In this document: positions 1 through 7,535 of the stretch, piece by piece
How the letters are laid out: each line of letters starts with the position of its first letter
Position numbering within the stretch: position 1 is the stretch's first letter
DNA from: Planctomycetota bacterium
GTDB lineage: Bacteria > Planctomycetota > UBA1135 > GCA-002686595
DNA length: 17,275 nucleotides
NCBI GenBank assembly: GCA_029259675.1
Contig: JAJDES010000560.1
Span: forward strand, 1-17,275
Direction: 5' to 3'
Notes under the pieces: model-generated
Told to the model about the DNA's origin: nothing
The model's database searches: none
Seen by the model: the letters and a program-made list of their open reading frames with translations, nothing else
Translations under genes and position numbers: made by a program

Positions 1-803
1 TTGATGCCCAAGTCCGGTGCCACATCGAAGAAGCGAGTGAATGCTTGATCCGAAGTCCAGGTGCCGGGATCCACCCGCACCGAGGGGGGAACGGCAGCGG
101 GGTAGGTGCCCAAAGTCATGCAGGCTACATTGATCAACCAAGCCGAGCGCGTGTCGGCAGGATCCGCCTCGGAGACCTCGCGCAGCAAGGCCAACGCGGC
201 CTCGGAGCCCGACTTGTCTCCGTGCACACCGCCCGGACCGATCGGAAGGATGCAAGATTCCGCCGTGTGCATGGCGACGCAATTGCGCGTTTCACCCCAT
301 CTCAGGTGAGCCAATCCCAGCATGAACTTGGTTTGATGCAGGAAGTTTTCGCGCTGCTTGTGATCGCTTTGGAGCAAGGCTGCATGGGCTTTTTCCAGCG
401 CTTCCACCGATTGGGCATGCAGCCCTTGATCCAAGGAAAAAACGCCGACTCGATATTGCGCAAACCAACGGTCATAGAACGTCGCGCTGTCGGACAGGTT
501 CGCGAGCTCCGTGTGCACCGTCTCCAACACTCCGCTACCGAAGTACGGGTTTTCTGCGTCCACCTTCGCGCGAATCGATGCGAGCTCTTTCAACATCCGC
601 CTGTGGCTTTCGACCACCTCCGGCGCCCACTCCTGCTCGACCGTGGCTGTGGCGGGCGGGTCCGGTTGCGCTGCAATCGTTTTGGGAGTCGCCTGCGTTT
701 GATTCGGCGCCGGGCCGTGGCATCCAATCGCCCCCGCTGCAAAGGCACCAATCAGCACAATTCCCCAACTCGGCTGCATCCGGGAATCTTGCGTAATCTT
801 CAT
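1..803 (-). CDS. CRTAC1 / ASPIC-UnbV family lipoprotein, N-terminal part (3' end beyond window)
   Basis: Open frame of 267 codons that runs off the left edge with no stop. Residues 13-27 are hydrophobic and end in AIG before Cys28, a plausible lipobox, so the product is probably an exported lipoprotein. Residues 30-60 are a Pro/Ala/Thr-rich linker. Residues 60-230 look helical and TPR-like. The stretch NFLHQTKFMLGLAHLRWGET (about 153-172), the Cys-containing segment CVAMHTAESCILPI (175-188) and the ending FFDVAPDLGI are, from memory, characteristic of the N-terminal region of CRTAC1 proteins. In that family FG-GAP/VCBS repeats and an ASPIC/UnbV domain follow; these would lie outside the window. 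The start at 803 is supported by AAGGA six bases upstream; Met9 is a weaker alternative. The exact function is unknown; a surface or periplasmic propeller protein is inferred. Confidence 0.82.
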   Translation of the reverse strand, partial: MKITQDSRMQPSWGIVLIGAFAAGAIGCHGPAPNQTQATPKTIAAQPDPPATATVEQEWAPEVVESHRRMLKELASIRAKVDAENPYFGSGVLETVHTELANLSDSATFYDRWFAQYRVGVFSLDQGLHAQSVEALEKAHAALLQSDHKQRENFLHQTKFMLGLAHLRWGETRNCVAMHTAESCILPIGPGGVHGDKSGSEAALALLREVSEADPADTRSAWLINVACMTLGTYPAAVPPSVRVDPGTWTSDQAFTRFFDVAPDLGI

Positions 804-1244
804 TGGTTCCTTGGTGCGAAGCGTGGGGAGTTGAGTGGACAAAATCTTGCGAGAATTGAAAGCGCCCATAACGGCTTGCTAGCCGAGAATCGCGCCACAG
901 AAACCGCTCCCGAGCTGTTCTGGCAGGCAGCGGTCAGCGGGAGAGCCTTATCCTGGCCCACCCGCGCACTGCGGTCAAAACCCGCCTTTGGGGGGAACCC
1001 GTCGCGTAGGATAGCGGTCTAAAATCAATTCTCCCTCGAGACTTGGGGCCGCGCCCCAATGGCTCACCATTCAGCTCCCACTCTCATAATGGGCAGCTCC
1101 CGATTGGAGCCCCATGTGGTCCTGCCCATTCCCGCTGCAAATTCAATTCTGCAGCTGAGGATGTGACATTCGATACCAAGGGACTATGGGAACTAGAGTC
1201 TGAAATGAACGCGCCCAACTCCGCCTCCACGCCACTTTCCAACC
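804..1244. other. Divergent intergenic region with several inverted repeats, no convincing gene
   Basis: This 441-bp spacer separates two divergently transcribed genes, so it must hold promoters for both. A weak plus-strand promoter candidate is GTGACA (1163-1168), 16 bp, TATGGG (1185-1190). Hairpins seen: CGGCT/AGCCG near 872-885; interleaved stems ACCGCT (903-908) with AGCGGT (929-934) and CTCCCG (907-912) with CGGGAG (938-943); TTGGGGC/GCCCCAA (1043-1059); and a 9-bp stem at 1088-1130. A 69-codon plus-strand frame ending at 1252 overlaps the next start but has no recognisable protein features. Confidence 0.5.
1088..1130. repeat. Nested hairpin upstream of the propeller gene
   Basis: AATGGGCAG (1088-1096) pairs perfectly with CTGCCCATT (1122-1130). 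Inside the 25-nt loop a second hairpin, CTCC (1097-1100) with GGAG (1106-1109), can form. There is no T-run on either side, so it is not a typical intrinsic terminator. It could be a 5'-UTR structure or a protein binding site for the gene starting at 1245; this is inference. Confidence 0.4.
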
Positions 1245-3827
1245 ATGCGTAGCCTCTGCCTCACCTTGCTTCTGCTCGTCAGCGCCGCCTGCGCGCAACG
1301 AACTCCCTCCACCGAGAATTGGCCGGCCCCGACCGAGCACTTCTTGGATGCCGATGCCGAAGCCAAGAACAAAAAGGAACGCAAGGCTTGGTACGCCGAG
1401 CGACATTGGGCGGACGCGGACACGGACTGGCGCCAACTGGAGCGGAACAATCGCGAGTTCCAGCGCACGAAACGCAACCAGCTTTCGCAAATGATGGTCG
1501 CCGGAAACAGTCGCTGGACCGAAATCGGCAGTCGCAACCAAGCGGGCAGAATGCATGTGGCGCAACACAGCCCCGATGGCACGGAGTTGTACGCGGGCTC
1601 TTCCAAGGGTGGAGTCTGGCGCGGGTCCTTGAACGGAACCAATTGGACGAATATCGGCGACAACATCGGCGGAGGGGCGCATTGGATGGCCGTCGTCCCC
1701 GGAGCGACACCCAGTGATCCCAACATCGTCATGCGCGCCACCGACGGTGGCGAAATCCATCGCACAATCGATGACGGAGCCAGCTGGACCACTCCCGCCG
1801 GCTTGCCCAGCGTTTCGCAGGTCAGGCGAGTCTTTACCAGTGCCGATGGAAGCAACACCGTCTTCATCGTCGTTCGCTACTGGCAAAGCGGCTACAAGTA
1901 CGGCCTTTATCGCTCCACGAACGGCGCCGCCAATTTCATCAAAGTCAAGGGAATGAACACCTTTGCCGGCGATGCATGGATGCCGCGCAACGGCGCGGGA
2001 GACATCTATCTTGTCAATCAAAACGGCACCCATCGCTCGTCCGACTTGGGCGACACCTGGCAAGTAGTCGGCACCATTCCCGCCGGAGCGACCCAAGCGG
2101 AACTGACAGCATCGGAAGCCGGTGCGCCGCGCTTGTACGGAGTCTTCACCATAGCGGGCGACAAGCGCCTGCACCGCTCGGACAACGAGGGCACAACTTG
2201 GAGCTTCACGCACACCGTCACGGATTATTGGGGCACCCTCAACGCCAGCATTGTCGACGAGGACTTAGTGGCCTACGGCGGAGTTGAGGTCTGGCGTTCC
2301 ACGAACGGTGGCGACAACTTCTCGCACGTGAACGGCTGGGGCGAGTACTACGGCAATCCCGCCGGCAAGCTTCACGCGGATATCCCCGGCCTGGACGTCG
2401 TCCCGGGCGGACCCAACGGCGAGATCTGGTACATCTCCACCGATGGCGGTCTCTTTCGCTCAACCAACGGACTCTTTGCCGTTGAAAACCTGTCATTGGA
2501 TGGTTTGCGCGTCAGTCAGTACTACACCACATTGACTTCAAAGGACAACAGCGACGAAATCGTCGCCGGCGCCCAAGATCAGGGTTGGCAGTGGGCCGAT
2601 CAACCGGCCGCGGGTCCCGGAACGATCGTTGACTTTGAACAATTGATCAGTGGCGACTACGGCCACGCCGTTGCAACAAACAAGACGCACGCCTATGTCT
2701 ATTCGGTGTACCCGGGCTTCATTCTGATTCACAAGGGCTTGAATGGGCCCAACATCTACACAACGGACTTCCCTGCCAACGAGAATTACCCTTGGCTGCC
2801 GGCGCTGGCTGAAGACCCCACCGACCGTCGCAACTTTTTCTTCTGCGCTAGCCGGCTCTACCATTACGTGAAGGGCAGCGGCAACTTCTGGACGTATTCC
2901 CAGTGGGGCAATCACAGCTTCGAGATCAGCAACAACGAGCACCTGACCGGGCTGGCATGGTCACCCCTCGACTCCGACCGCGGCTATGCCATCACCAATG
3001 TCGGCAGGCTTTGGTACACGAATGACCGTGGCCTGACCTGGACGCAATCGGCGAACAACGGTCCCTCGCCGCACTATTTCTACGGTACAGCCATTGAAGC
3101 CTCGCCCATCGATCTGGACACCGTTTGGGTCGGAGGAAGCGGCTACAGCGGCCCGGCGGTCTATCGCAGCACCGACGGAGGAGCCACCTTCCAAGCTTAC
3201 GGTCAGGGCTTGCCCCCCACGTTGATCTACAGCTTGGCCGCTTCGCCCGATACCACCGGCACCATTTACGCCGGCGGTGAAAACGCAGCCTACCGGCGCC
3301 GAACAACCGATACCGTTTGGCAAGACATCACCGAGAACGATGCTCCGGTGAACATTTATTGGAGCGCGGAAGCCGTCGCGGACTTGGGCGTGATTCGCTT
3401 CGGAACCTACGGGCGCGGAATTTGGGATTACCAAACCGACGCACAAGCCTGCGCCTACGAGGCCTATGGAGTCGGCATGGGCGGCGCCAACACACTCAGC
3501 TTGGACACCGAATCCCTCACGATCCTGGGTACGAGTCACACGTACGTGACGAGCGGCGCTCCGGCCACATCACTCGGCTTCCTCGTTGTTTCTCCTAGCT
3601 CGAATTCCTCCGCCTTCTTGGGTGGCACCCTGCTCGTGGGGTCGGCCGGATCCAAACTCTTTGCCTTCGGCACGGACGCCGGCGGAGTGGGAAGCAAGAG
3701 CTTGACGATTCCCGATGACGCAAGTCTGGCCGGCATCGAACTCTTCTTTCAAACGATATTGTTCGACCCCCTGCAAGCTTCCGACTGGGCCTTCAGCAAC
3801 GGCTTGTCAGGAAGAATCTGCGAGTAG
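1245..3827 (+). CDS. Secreted BNR/Asp-box beta-propeller protein with planctomycete-type C-terminal domain
   Basis: 860 residues. Residues 4-18 form a Sec signal peptide ending in ACA-Q; Cys16 makes lipidation possible but the lipobox is poor. Residues 20-90 are charged. From about 90 to 730 there are repeated sialidase/VPS10-like propeller blades with Asp-box signatures such as SSDLGDTW (265-272), RSDNEGTTW (311-319), RSTNGGDNF (351-359), YTNDRGLTW (591-599) and RSTDGGATF (641-649), closed by the blade GTYGRGIWDYQ (720-730). Residues 736-860 are a separate beta-rich domain (YGVGMGG, LGGTLLVG, IPDDASLAG, SNGLSGRIC) that recurs, from memory, at the C-terminus of many exported planctomycete proteins. 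No catalytic glycosidase motif is evident, so sialidase or xyloglucanase activity should not be assumed; binding or scaffolding is as likely. The ATG has no clear Shine-Dalgarno sequence. It is transcribed alone. Confidence 0.88.
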   Translation: MRSLCLTLLLLVSAACAQRTPSTENWPAPTEHFLDADAEAKNKKERKAWYAERHWADADTDWRQLERNNREFQRTKRNQLSQMMVAGNSRWTEIGSRNQAGRMHVAQHSPDGTELYAGSSKGGVWRGSLNGTNWTNIGDNIGGGAHWMAVVPGATPSDPNIVMRATDGGEIHRTIDDGASWTTPAGLPSVSQVRRVFTSADGSNTVFIVVRYWQSGYKYGLYRSTNGAANFIKVKGMNTFAGDAWMPRNGAGDIYLVNQNGTHRSSDLGDTWQVVGTIPAGATQAELTASEAGAPRLYGVFTIAGDKRLHRSDNEGTTWSFTHTVTDYWGTLNASIVDEDLVAYGGVEVWRSTNGGDNFSHVNGWGEYYGNPAGKLHADIPGLDVVPGGPNGEIWYISTDGGLFRSTNGLFAVENLSLDGLRVSQYYTTLTSKDNSDEIVAGAQDQGWQWADQPAAGPGTIVDFEQLISGDYGHAVATNKTHAYVYSVYPGFILIHKGLNGPNIYTTDFPANENYPWLPALAEDPTDRRNFFFCASRLYHYVKGSGNFWTYSQWGNHSFEISNNEHLTGLAWSPLDSDRGYAITNVGRLWYTNDRGLTWTQSANNGPSPHYFYGTAIEASPIDLDTVWVGGSGYSGPAVYRSTDGGATFQAYGQGLPPTLIYSLAASPDTTGTIYAGGENAAYRRRTTDTVWQDITENDAPVNIYWSAEAVADLGVIRFGTYGRGIWDYQTDAQACAYEAYGVGMGGANTLSLDTESLTILGTSHTYVTSGAPATSLGFLVVSPSSNSSAFLGGTLLVGSAGSKLFAFGTDAGGVGSKSLTIPDDASLAGIELFFQTILFDPLQASDWAFSNGLSGRICE

Positions 3828-3867
3828 TCTTCCGAGCGGGCCCCGAGCAAACGAATAGGGGCAGCTC

Positions 3868-3898
3868 AAAAAAAAGCGCGGGAAATCACTCCCGCGCT
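3868..3898 (-). terminator. Rho-independent terminator of the TPR-like gene
   Basis: AGCGCGGGA (3875-3883) and TCCCGCGCT (3890-3898) form a perfect 9-bp GC-rich stem around a 6-nt loop. On the minus strand the stem is followed by a run of eight T (the A-run at 3868-3875, whose last base is also the base of the stem). It lies 40 bp past the stop of the gene ending at 3938. On the plus strand no T-run follows, so it mainly ends minus-strand transcription. Confidence 0.85.
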
Positions 3899-3937
3899 GA
3901 TTGCGATCGAGGCGAGCGACGCCCCGAGGACGCCGCT

Positions 3938-4711
3938 TCACTTGGCCGACAACTTCGCCTCGATCTTGCCCAAGCGCTCTTCCAACTTGAGTGCGAGGTC
4001 CGGGTTGGTAACCAATGCCAACATGTTGGCGGCCTTGCATGCGGCGTGGGCCCTGCGCCAACGCTCGAGTGCCTCTAGGGAATCGAGCATGCCGACCAGC
4101 ACGCCAAGCTCCGAAGCCTCCAATCCAAGTTGGCTGTAGAGCAGGCGCGCCTGGCTGAAGGCAGTAACCGCATTTTCGTGCTGGCCCAGCAAGGTGTAGG
4201 CCTGACCTTCGGAAGCGAAACCCATCCCCGCTCCCCACCAATCGCCCAGCGGAATGGCCAACTCGCGGCAGTTGCTGGCCAAACTGAGAGCTTGGACCGC
4301 ATTGCCTTCGCGCATGGCCCGCCGAGCTTCAAAGACGGCTTTCTGGCCGTCGCGAAAACGGACGCGCTCTGCGGGATTCCAACCGACAAAGGAGCTGGCG
4401 TAATCTGCAAAGATCGGTCGCCCGGTAACTTCCGTTGCCAAGCCCGCCGCCCACAGGGCGCGCTCGTGAAGCTTGGCTATTCCCTCCAGATCAGGAGACT
4501 CCTTGTTGCTCTCCCAGAGCGTCAGTGAACTTTCCAGATCGCCGTCGAAGACCGGCAGGATCAAGCTTGGATGCTTGGACCAAAGCTCGCGCATTTGATC
4601 CGCATCGCGTGCCTCGCACACTTCGTTGTAGCGCTCGCTGACTTGGCCGCGTAAAGCGACTTGGGGTTGGGGTGTGGGGAGCAAGCAGAGCGCGAGTGCG
4701 GGAATCAACAT
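3938..4711 (-). CDS. Secreted TPR-like protein, function unknown
   Basis: 257 residues. The N-terminus (residues 1-16) is a short hydrophobic leader without a basic n-region, so export is probable but not certain. The start is constrained: an in-frame TGA lies about 13 codons upstream and no other start codon falls between. The body is alpha-helical. Residues about 120-153 and 160-195 have the small/large residue spacing of tetratricopeptide repeats (for example GQAYTLLGQHENAVTAFSQA at 169-188). The last 25 residues (NPDLALKLEERLGKIEAKL) are charged and amphipathic, suited to a short coiled coil. I recognise no enzymatic motif. A protein-interaction role is the most that can be inferred. It is followed by its own terminator and lies 238 bp downstream of the isomerase-like gene on the same strand, so co-transcription is possible but not shown. 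Confidence 0.8.
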   Translation of the reverse strand: MLIPALALCLLPTPQPQVALRGQVSERYNEVCEARDADQMRELWSKHPSLILPVFDGDLESSLTLWESNKESPDLEGIAKLHERALWAAGLATEVTGRPIFADYASSFVGWNPAERVRFRDGQKAVFEARRAMREGNAVQALSLASNCRELAIPLGDWWGAGMGFASEGQAYTLLGQHENAVTAFSQARLLYSQLGLEASELGVLVGMLDSLEALERWRRAHAACKAANMLALVTNPDLALKLEERLGKIEAKLSAK

Positions 4712-4949
4712 GGTCTTACGTTTCGGGGCAAACGAATCGAGGCGTACTCATTCGGGCAAGGCAAAGGCTCGCGAGGAAAAAGTACAGCGAAAGGGTCCCG
4801 GCAGGCTAATCCCTTGGGCCCGAGCCGCAACCCCAGCGGTCGATTGGAAAGCCTAAAGCGCCCCGGAGAGTCCGCCGCTCACGCCTACGCCCGTCAATCT
4901 TCGCTACCTCGCTCGCGACCCTGCCCCGTTCTCTCGCTCCCAGGGCCCC

Positions 4950-5828
4950 CTAGTCGCCCTCGATGCCGGCCAAGCGTTTGGCGGCGACAGACTCGTTTTC
5001 CTTGGGGCTGCATTCAAGGCCTACGAAGCCCTGGTAGCCCAAATCACGGGCCTCGCGCAGGACTCGCGCATAACGAATCTCGCCCGTTCCCGGCTCGTGC
5101 CGCCCGGGGTAATCGCCGACTTGTATGTAACCGATTTGATCAAAGCCCTCCCGCAAGTGCCCGCATAGATCCCCTTCCGAGATCTGCATGTGGTAGAGGT
5201 CCCAATTCAATTTGACGTTGGGCGATGCAACGGCTCTGCAAATCGCAAGGGCGTCGGAGCTGCCAGCAAGGCAATGATCCGGATAGTCAACGCGGGTGTT
5301 CTGGGGCTCGAGAAGCAAGGTCTTACCGCGTTCCGCGACCAATCCCGAAACGCGCGCCAATCCCTCAATGATCGCCTGGTGCATCTCCTCTTTCGTTGCG
5401 CCCTCGCGGTCGTTGCCGCCGACGACATTCAAGAGGCGCGCGCCAAGCTTATCGGCGGCATCGCACGAAGCGCGAACTTCCTGCTCGAAGAGATAGTGGT
5501 TTTCCGGATCGTTCAAGCCCGGAGAAAAACCCCATGCCGTGAACTGGGAGACCTCAATCCCCAACTCTTCTACCAGTTTCTTAACCCCGTCCAGATCCTT
5601 CTCTCGCCATGAATCGAACTCAAAGGCCGGGAAGCCAAAATCGGCTGCGGCTCGAATCCGGTCAAGGAATGGCAACTCGCGCCACCACATGTCCAAGTTG
5701 ACTGCGAAGCGCGTTTGCACTTTCGCTTCAGGCTCCACTTGGGGCGCAGCTTCCTGGGCGGGGACAAACGACGAGGACAGCATGCCTGTACTCGCCAGCA
5801 AGAATAAACGTCGGTCGACTTCTGCCAT
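4950..5828 (-). CDS. Hydroxypyruvate isomerase-like TIM-barrel protein with Tat signal
   Basis: 292 residues from the ATG at 5828. Residues 6-13 (RRLFLLAS) give a twin-arginine motif, followed by a hydrophobic stretch and a likely cleavage after VPA (21-23/24). The mature part is an AP-endonuclease-2-type TIM barrel of the hydroxypyruvate isomerase/xylose isomerase-like superfamily. Candidate metal and catalytic residues are Glu174 (LLLEPQNT), Asp210 (NWDLYHMQ), Gln236 (IQVGD) and Glu272 (GLEC); their spacing matches that known for E. coli Hyi. The signature GRHEPGTGEI (242-251) is also present. The frame extends 40 codons further upstream, but that stretch looks non-coding and would bury the Tat motif. 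Substrate unknown: hydroxypyruvate, a ketose or another small sugar are all possible. Exported members of this family are, from memory, frequent in Planctomycetota. Confidence 0.87.
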   Translation of the reverse strand: MAEVDRRLFLLASTGMLSSSFVPAQEAAPQVEPEAKVQTRFAVNLDMWWRELPFLDRIRAAADFGFPAFEFDSWREKDLDGVKKLVEELGIEVSQFTAWGFSPGLNDPENHYLFEQEVRASCDAADKLGARLLNVVGGNDREGATKEEMHQAIIEGLARVSGLVAERGKTLLLEPQNTRVDYPDHCLAGSSDALAICRAVASPNVKLNWDLYHMQISEGDLCGHLREGFDQIGYIQVGDYPGRHEPGTGEIRYARVLREARDLGYQGFVGLECSPKENESVAAKRLAGIEGD

Positions 5829-5969
5829 GACGCCACCATCATAGTCCCCGGAGCCGGCAAAGTCGGGGTGAAGCCGTTTCGGCCGCCGCAAACCGAGCTC
5901 TCGATTGGAAATTGCTAAGCCGCTCAAGCCCCGAATCGACGCGCGCATGCACGGGAGCTATCGTCTGCC

Positions 5970-7457
5970 ATGCCCCGCAGTGGATTTGCACGGCCCCGCA
6001 CTTGGGTTCTGTTGGCCGCCGGCCTGATTTTGATCCCAAGCTGGATCTTGATTCGCGGTGCCCTCCAAATCACGTCAAAACAATTTGCGGCGCAACCGAC
6101 AACCGCCCCGGAATTCGATCGGGACGCGTTGATCGAAAAGCTCGGAAGCATCCTGCGCATCGAAAGTGTTGCGAGCGCGGACCAAGCCGATCGAACTGCC
6201 GGCCGAAAACAAATTGGCGAGTACCTGCTACTCAAATTTCCGCTGCTCCACTCGCAATTGGTCCGGCGCGAGATCGGTACGCACGGGTTGCTCTTCACTT
6301 GGGCCGGTCGCGACGAGCAAGCTCCGGGAGTCATCTTGGCGGCTCATTTTGACGTGGTCCCCGCCGGTGACGTGCACACCTGGACCCACCCGCCGTTTGC
6401 CGGCAGCGTGGCGGACGGCTTCCTTTGGGGTCGCGGAACCCTGGACGATAAGTCGAGCGCTATTGCGATTCTGACGGCCGTCGAACATTTGCTATCTCAA
6501 GACTTCGTCCCGCCCGTTCCCGTTTACCTTGCATTTGGTTTCGACGAGGAGCTCGGCGGTCAAAACGGAGCCAAAGCGATTGCCGAATACATGCGCGGCG
6601 CCGGCATTGCAGCGCAGTTCGCCTTGGACGAGGGTGGGATCCTCGCGCAAGGCATCATTGCCGGGCTGGAGGCACCCGTCGCTTTGATCGGCATCGACGA
6701 AAAGCGCTCACTCATGGTCGAACTCAAAGTCGGGGGACAGGGCGGGCATGCATCCCTTTCCGGCGGAGAAACAGCGATTGGTGTGCTTTCCAGGGCTTTG
6801 GTTCGAATTGCATCCAATCCGTTTGATTCTCGCCTGAGCGAATCTACGCGGCGGATGCTCGAAACTTGCGCGGCCGAGATGACCTTCGTCAAGCGCCTGA
6901 TTTTGGGCAACTTGAACATTTTCGAAGCGCTTGTGACTCACCAACTGGCGAGCGACTCCTCCACCGCCAGTTCCGTAAGAACAACAGCGGCCATTACCAT
7001 GGTAAGCGGTGGCACGGCGCCAAACGCCCTGCCCTCCGAAGCTCGGGCCAGCATCGACTTGCGCTTGCTGCCGGATTCAATCGCGGAAGATGTCATCGAA
7101 AGCTTGCTGCGCACGATCGACGACCCGCGCGTTCAGTTGATTGCCGGCGATTTGTCGCCGCCCGGCCCGACCGCGTCGATTGAATCCGACGCATACAAGA
7201 CCATCGCGACGACGATTCGTGCGGTCTTCCCCGAAGCGATTGTCAGCCCGTATATGACACCCGGAGCAACGGATTCCCGGCACTACGCAGGAGTCGCGAA
7301 AGACCTCTATCGCTTCTTGCCGATCCCCATGAAGGCTGAGGATCTAAGCCGCTTGCACGGAGTGGATGAGCGCATCGCACTCACTGACTTGACCTCTATG
7401 GTGCACTTCTACGCGCAGTTGATTCAGCAATTGGACGCTCTCGATCGAAACGAGTAG
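5970..7457 (+). CDS. Membrane-anchored M20 family metallopeptidase (PM20D1-like carboxypeptidase)
   Basis: 495 residues. Residues 11-31 are a hydrophobic segment after a basic N-terminus, so the enzyme is probably anchored with its catalytic part outside the cytoplasm. M20 zinc-site motifs occur in order: His126 and Asp128 (AAHFDVVPAG), Asp159 (GRGTLDDKSS), the Glu193-Glu194 catalytic/ligand pair (GFDEELGG), Asp220 (ALDEGG) and His463 (RLHGVDERI). The dimerisation (lid) domain is inserted at about 245-365 (GGQGGHASL to ASIDLRLLP). Order, length and the DEGG form fit the PM20D1/carboxypeptidase S branch, which hydrolyses N-acyl amino acids or dipeptides; the substrate here is not determined. 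It diverges from the isomerase-like gene across 141 bp and converges on the SGNH gene. GGGAG lies about 12-17 nt before the ATG, a rather long spacing. Confidence 0.92.
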   Translation: MPRSGFARPRTWVLLAAGLILIPSWILIRGALQITSKQFAAQPTTAPEFDRDALIEKLGSILRIESVASADQADRTAGRKQIGEYLLLKFPLLHSQLVRREIGTHGLLFTWAGRDEQAPGVILAAHFDVVPAGDVHTWTHPPFAGSVADGFLWGRGTLDDKSSAIAILTAVEHLLSQDFVPPVPVYLAFGFDEELGGQNGAKAIAEYMRGAGIAAQFALDEGGILAQGIIAGLEAPVALIGIDEKRSLMVELKVGGQGGHASLSGGETAIGVLSRALVRIASNPFDSRLSESTRRMLETCAAEMTFVKRLILGNLNIFEALVTHQLASDSSTASSVRTTAAITMVSGGTAPNALPSEARASIDLRLLPDSIAEDVIESLLRTIDDPRVQLIAGDLSPPGPTASIESDAYKTIATTIRAVFPEAIVSPYMTPGATDSRHYAGVAKDLYRFLPIPMKAEDLSRLHGVDERIALTDLTSMVHFYAQLIQQLDALDRNE

Positions 7458-7506
7458 CAGCATTTCGGTAGCTTGGTTCCCGCTGCCTTGACCTCTGCGC
7501 TTGTAT

Positions 7507-7520
7507 CGGCGCCGGCGCCG
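7507..7520. repeat. 14-bp perfect GC palindrome between convergent genes
   Basis: CGGCGCCGGCGCCG is fully self-complementary and sits in the 78-bp gap between the stops of the M20 and SGNH genes. No T-run follows on either strand, so it is not a standard terminator. It may still separate the two convergent transcripts or be chance in GC-rich DNA. Confidence 0.4.
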
Positions 7521-7535
7521 CAGATTGAGTGCAAA

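Noticed and set aside
60..120. Suspected frameshift in the lipoprotein gene near its GGGGGG run
   Set aside because: On recounting, the run has six G and the frame stays open and family-like through to the window edge.
45..1022. 325-codon plus-strand open frame
   Set aside because: It is antisense to the CRTAC1-type lipoprotein frame, which has family-typical motifs, a lipobox and a ribosome binding site. The plus-strand product is Arg/His-rich and featureless.
1143..2213. 356-codon minus-strand open frame (and similar frames at 1193-1867 and 2961-3539)
   Set aside because: All lie opposite the BNR propeller gene, whose repeats and signal peptide are clear. Long antisense frames are expected in GC-rich genes.
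4661..5215. 184-codon plus-strand frame across the gap between the TPR-like and isomerase-like genes
   Set aside because: It overlaps the ends of both real genes on the opposite strand and encodes a low-complexity Arg/Pro/Ser-rich product with no motif.
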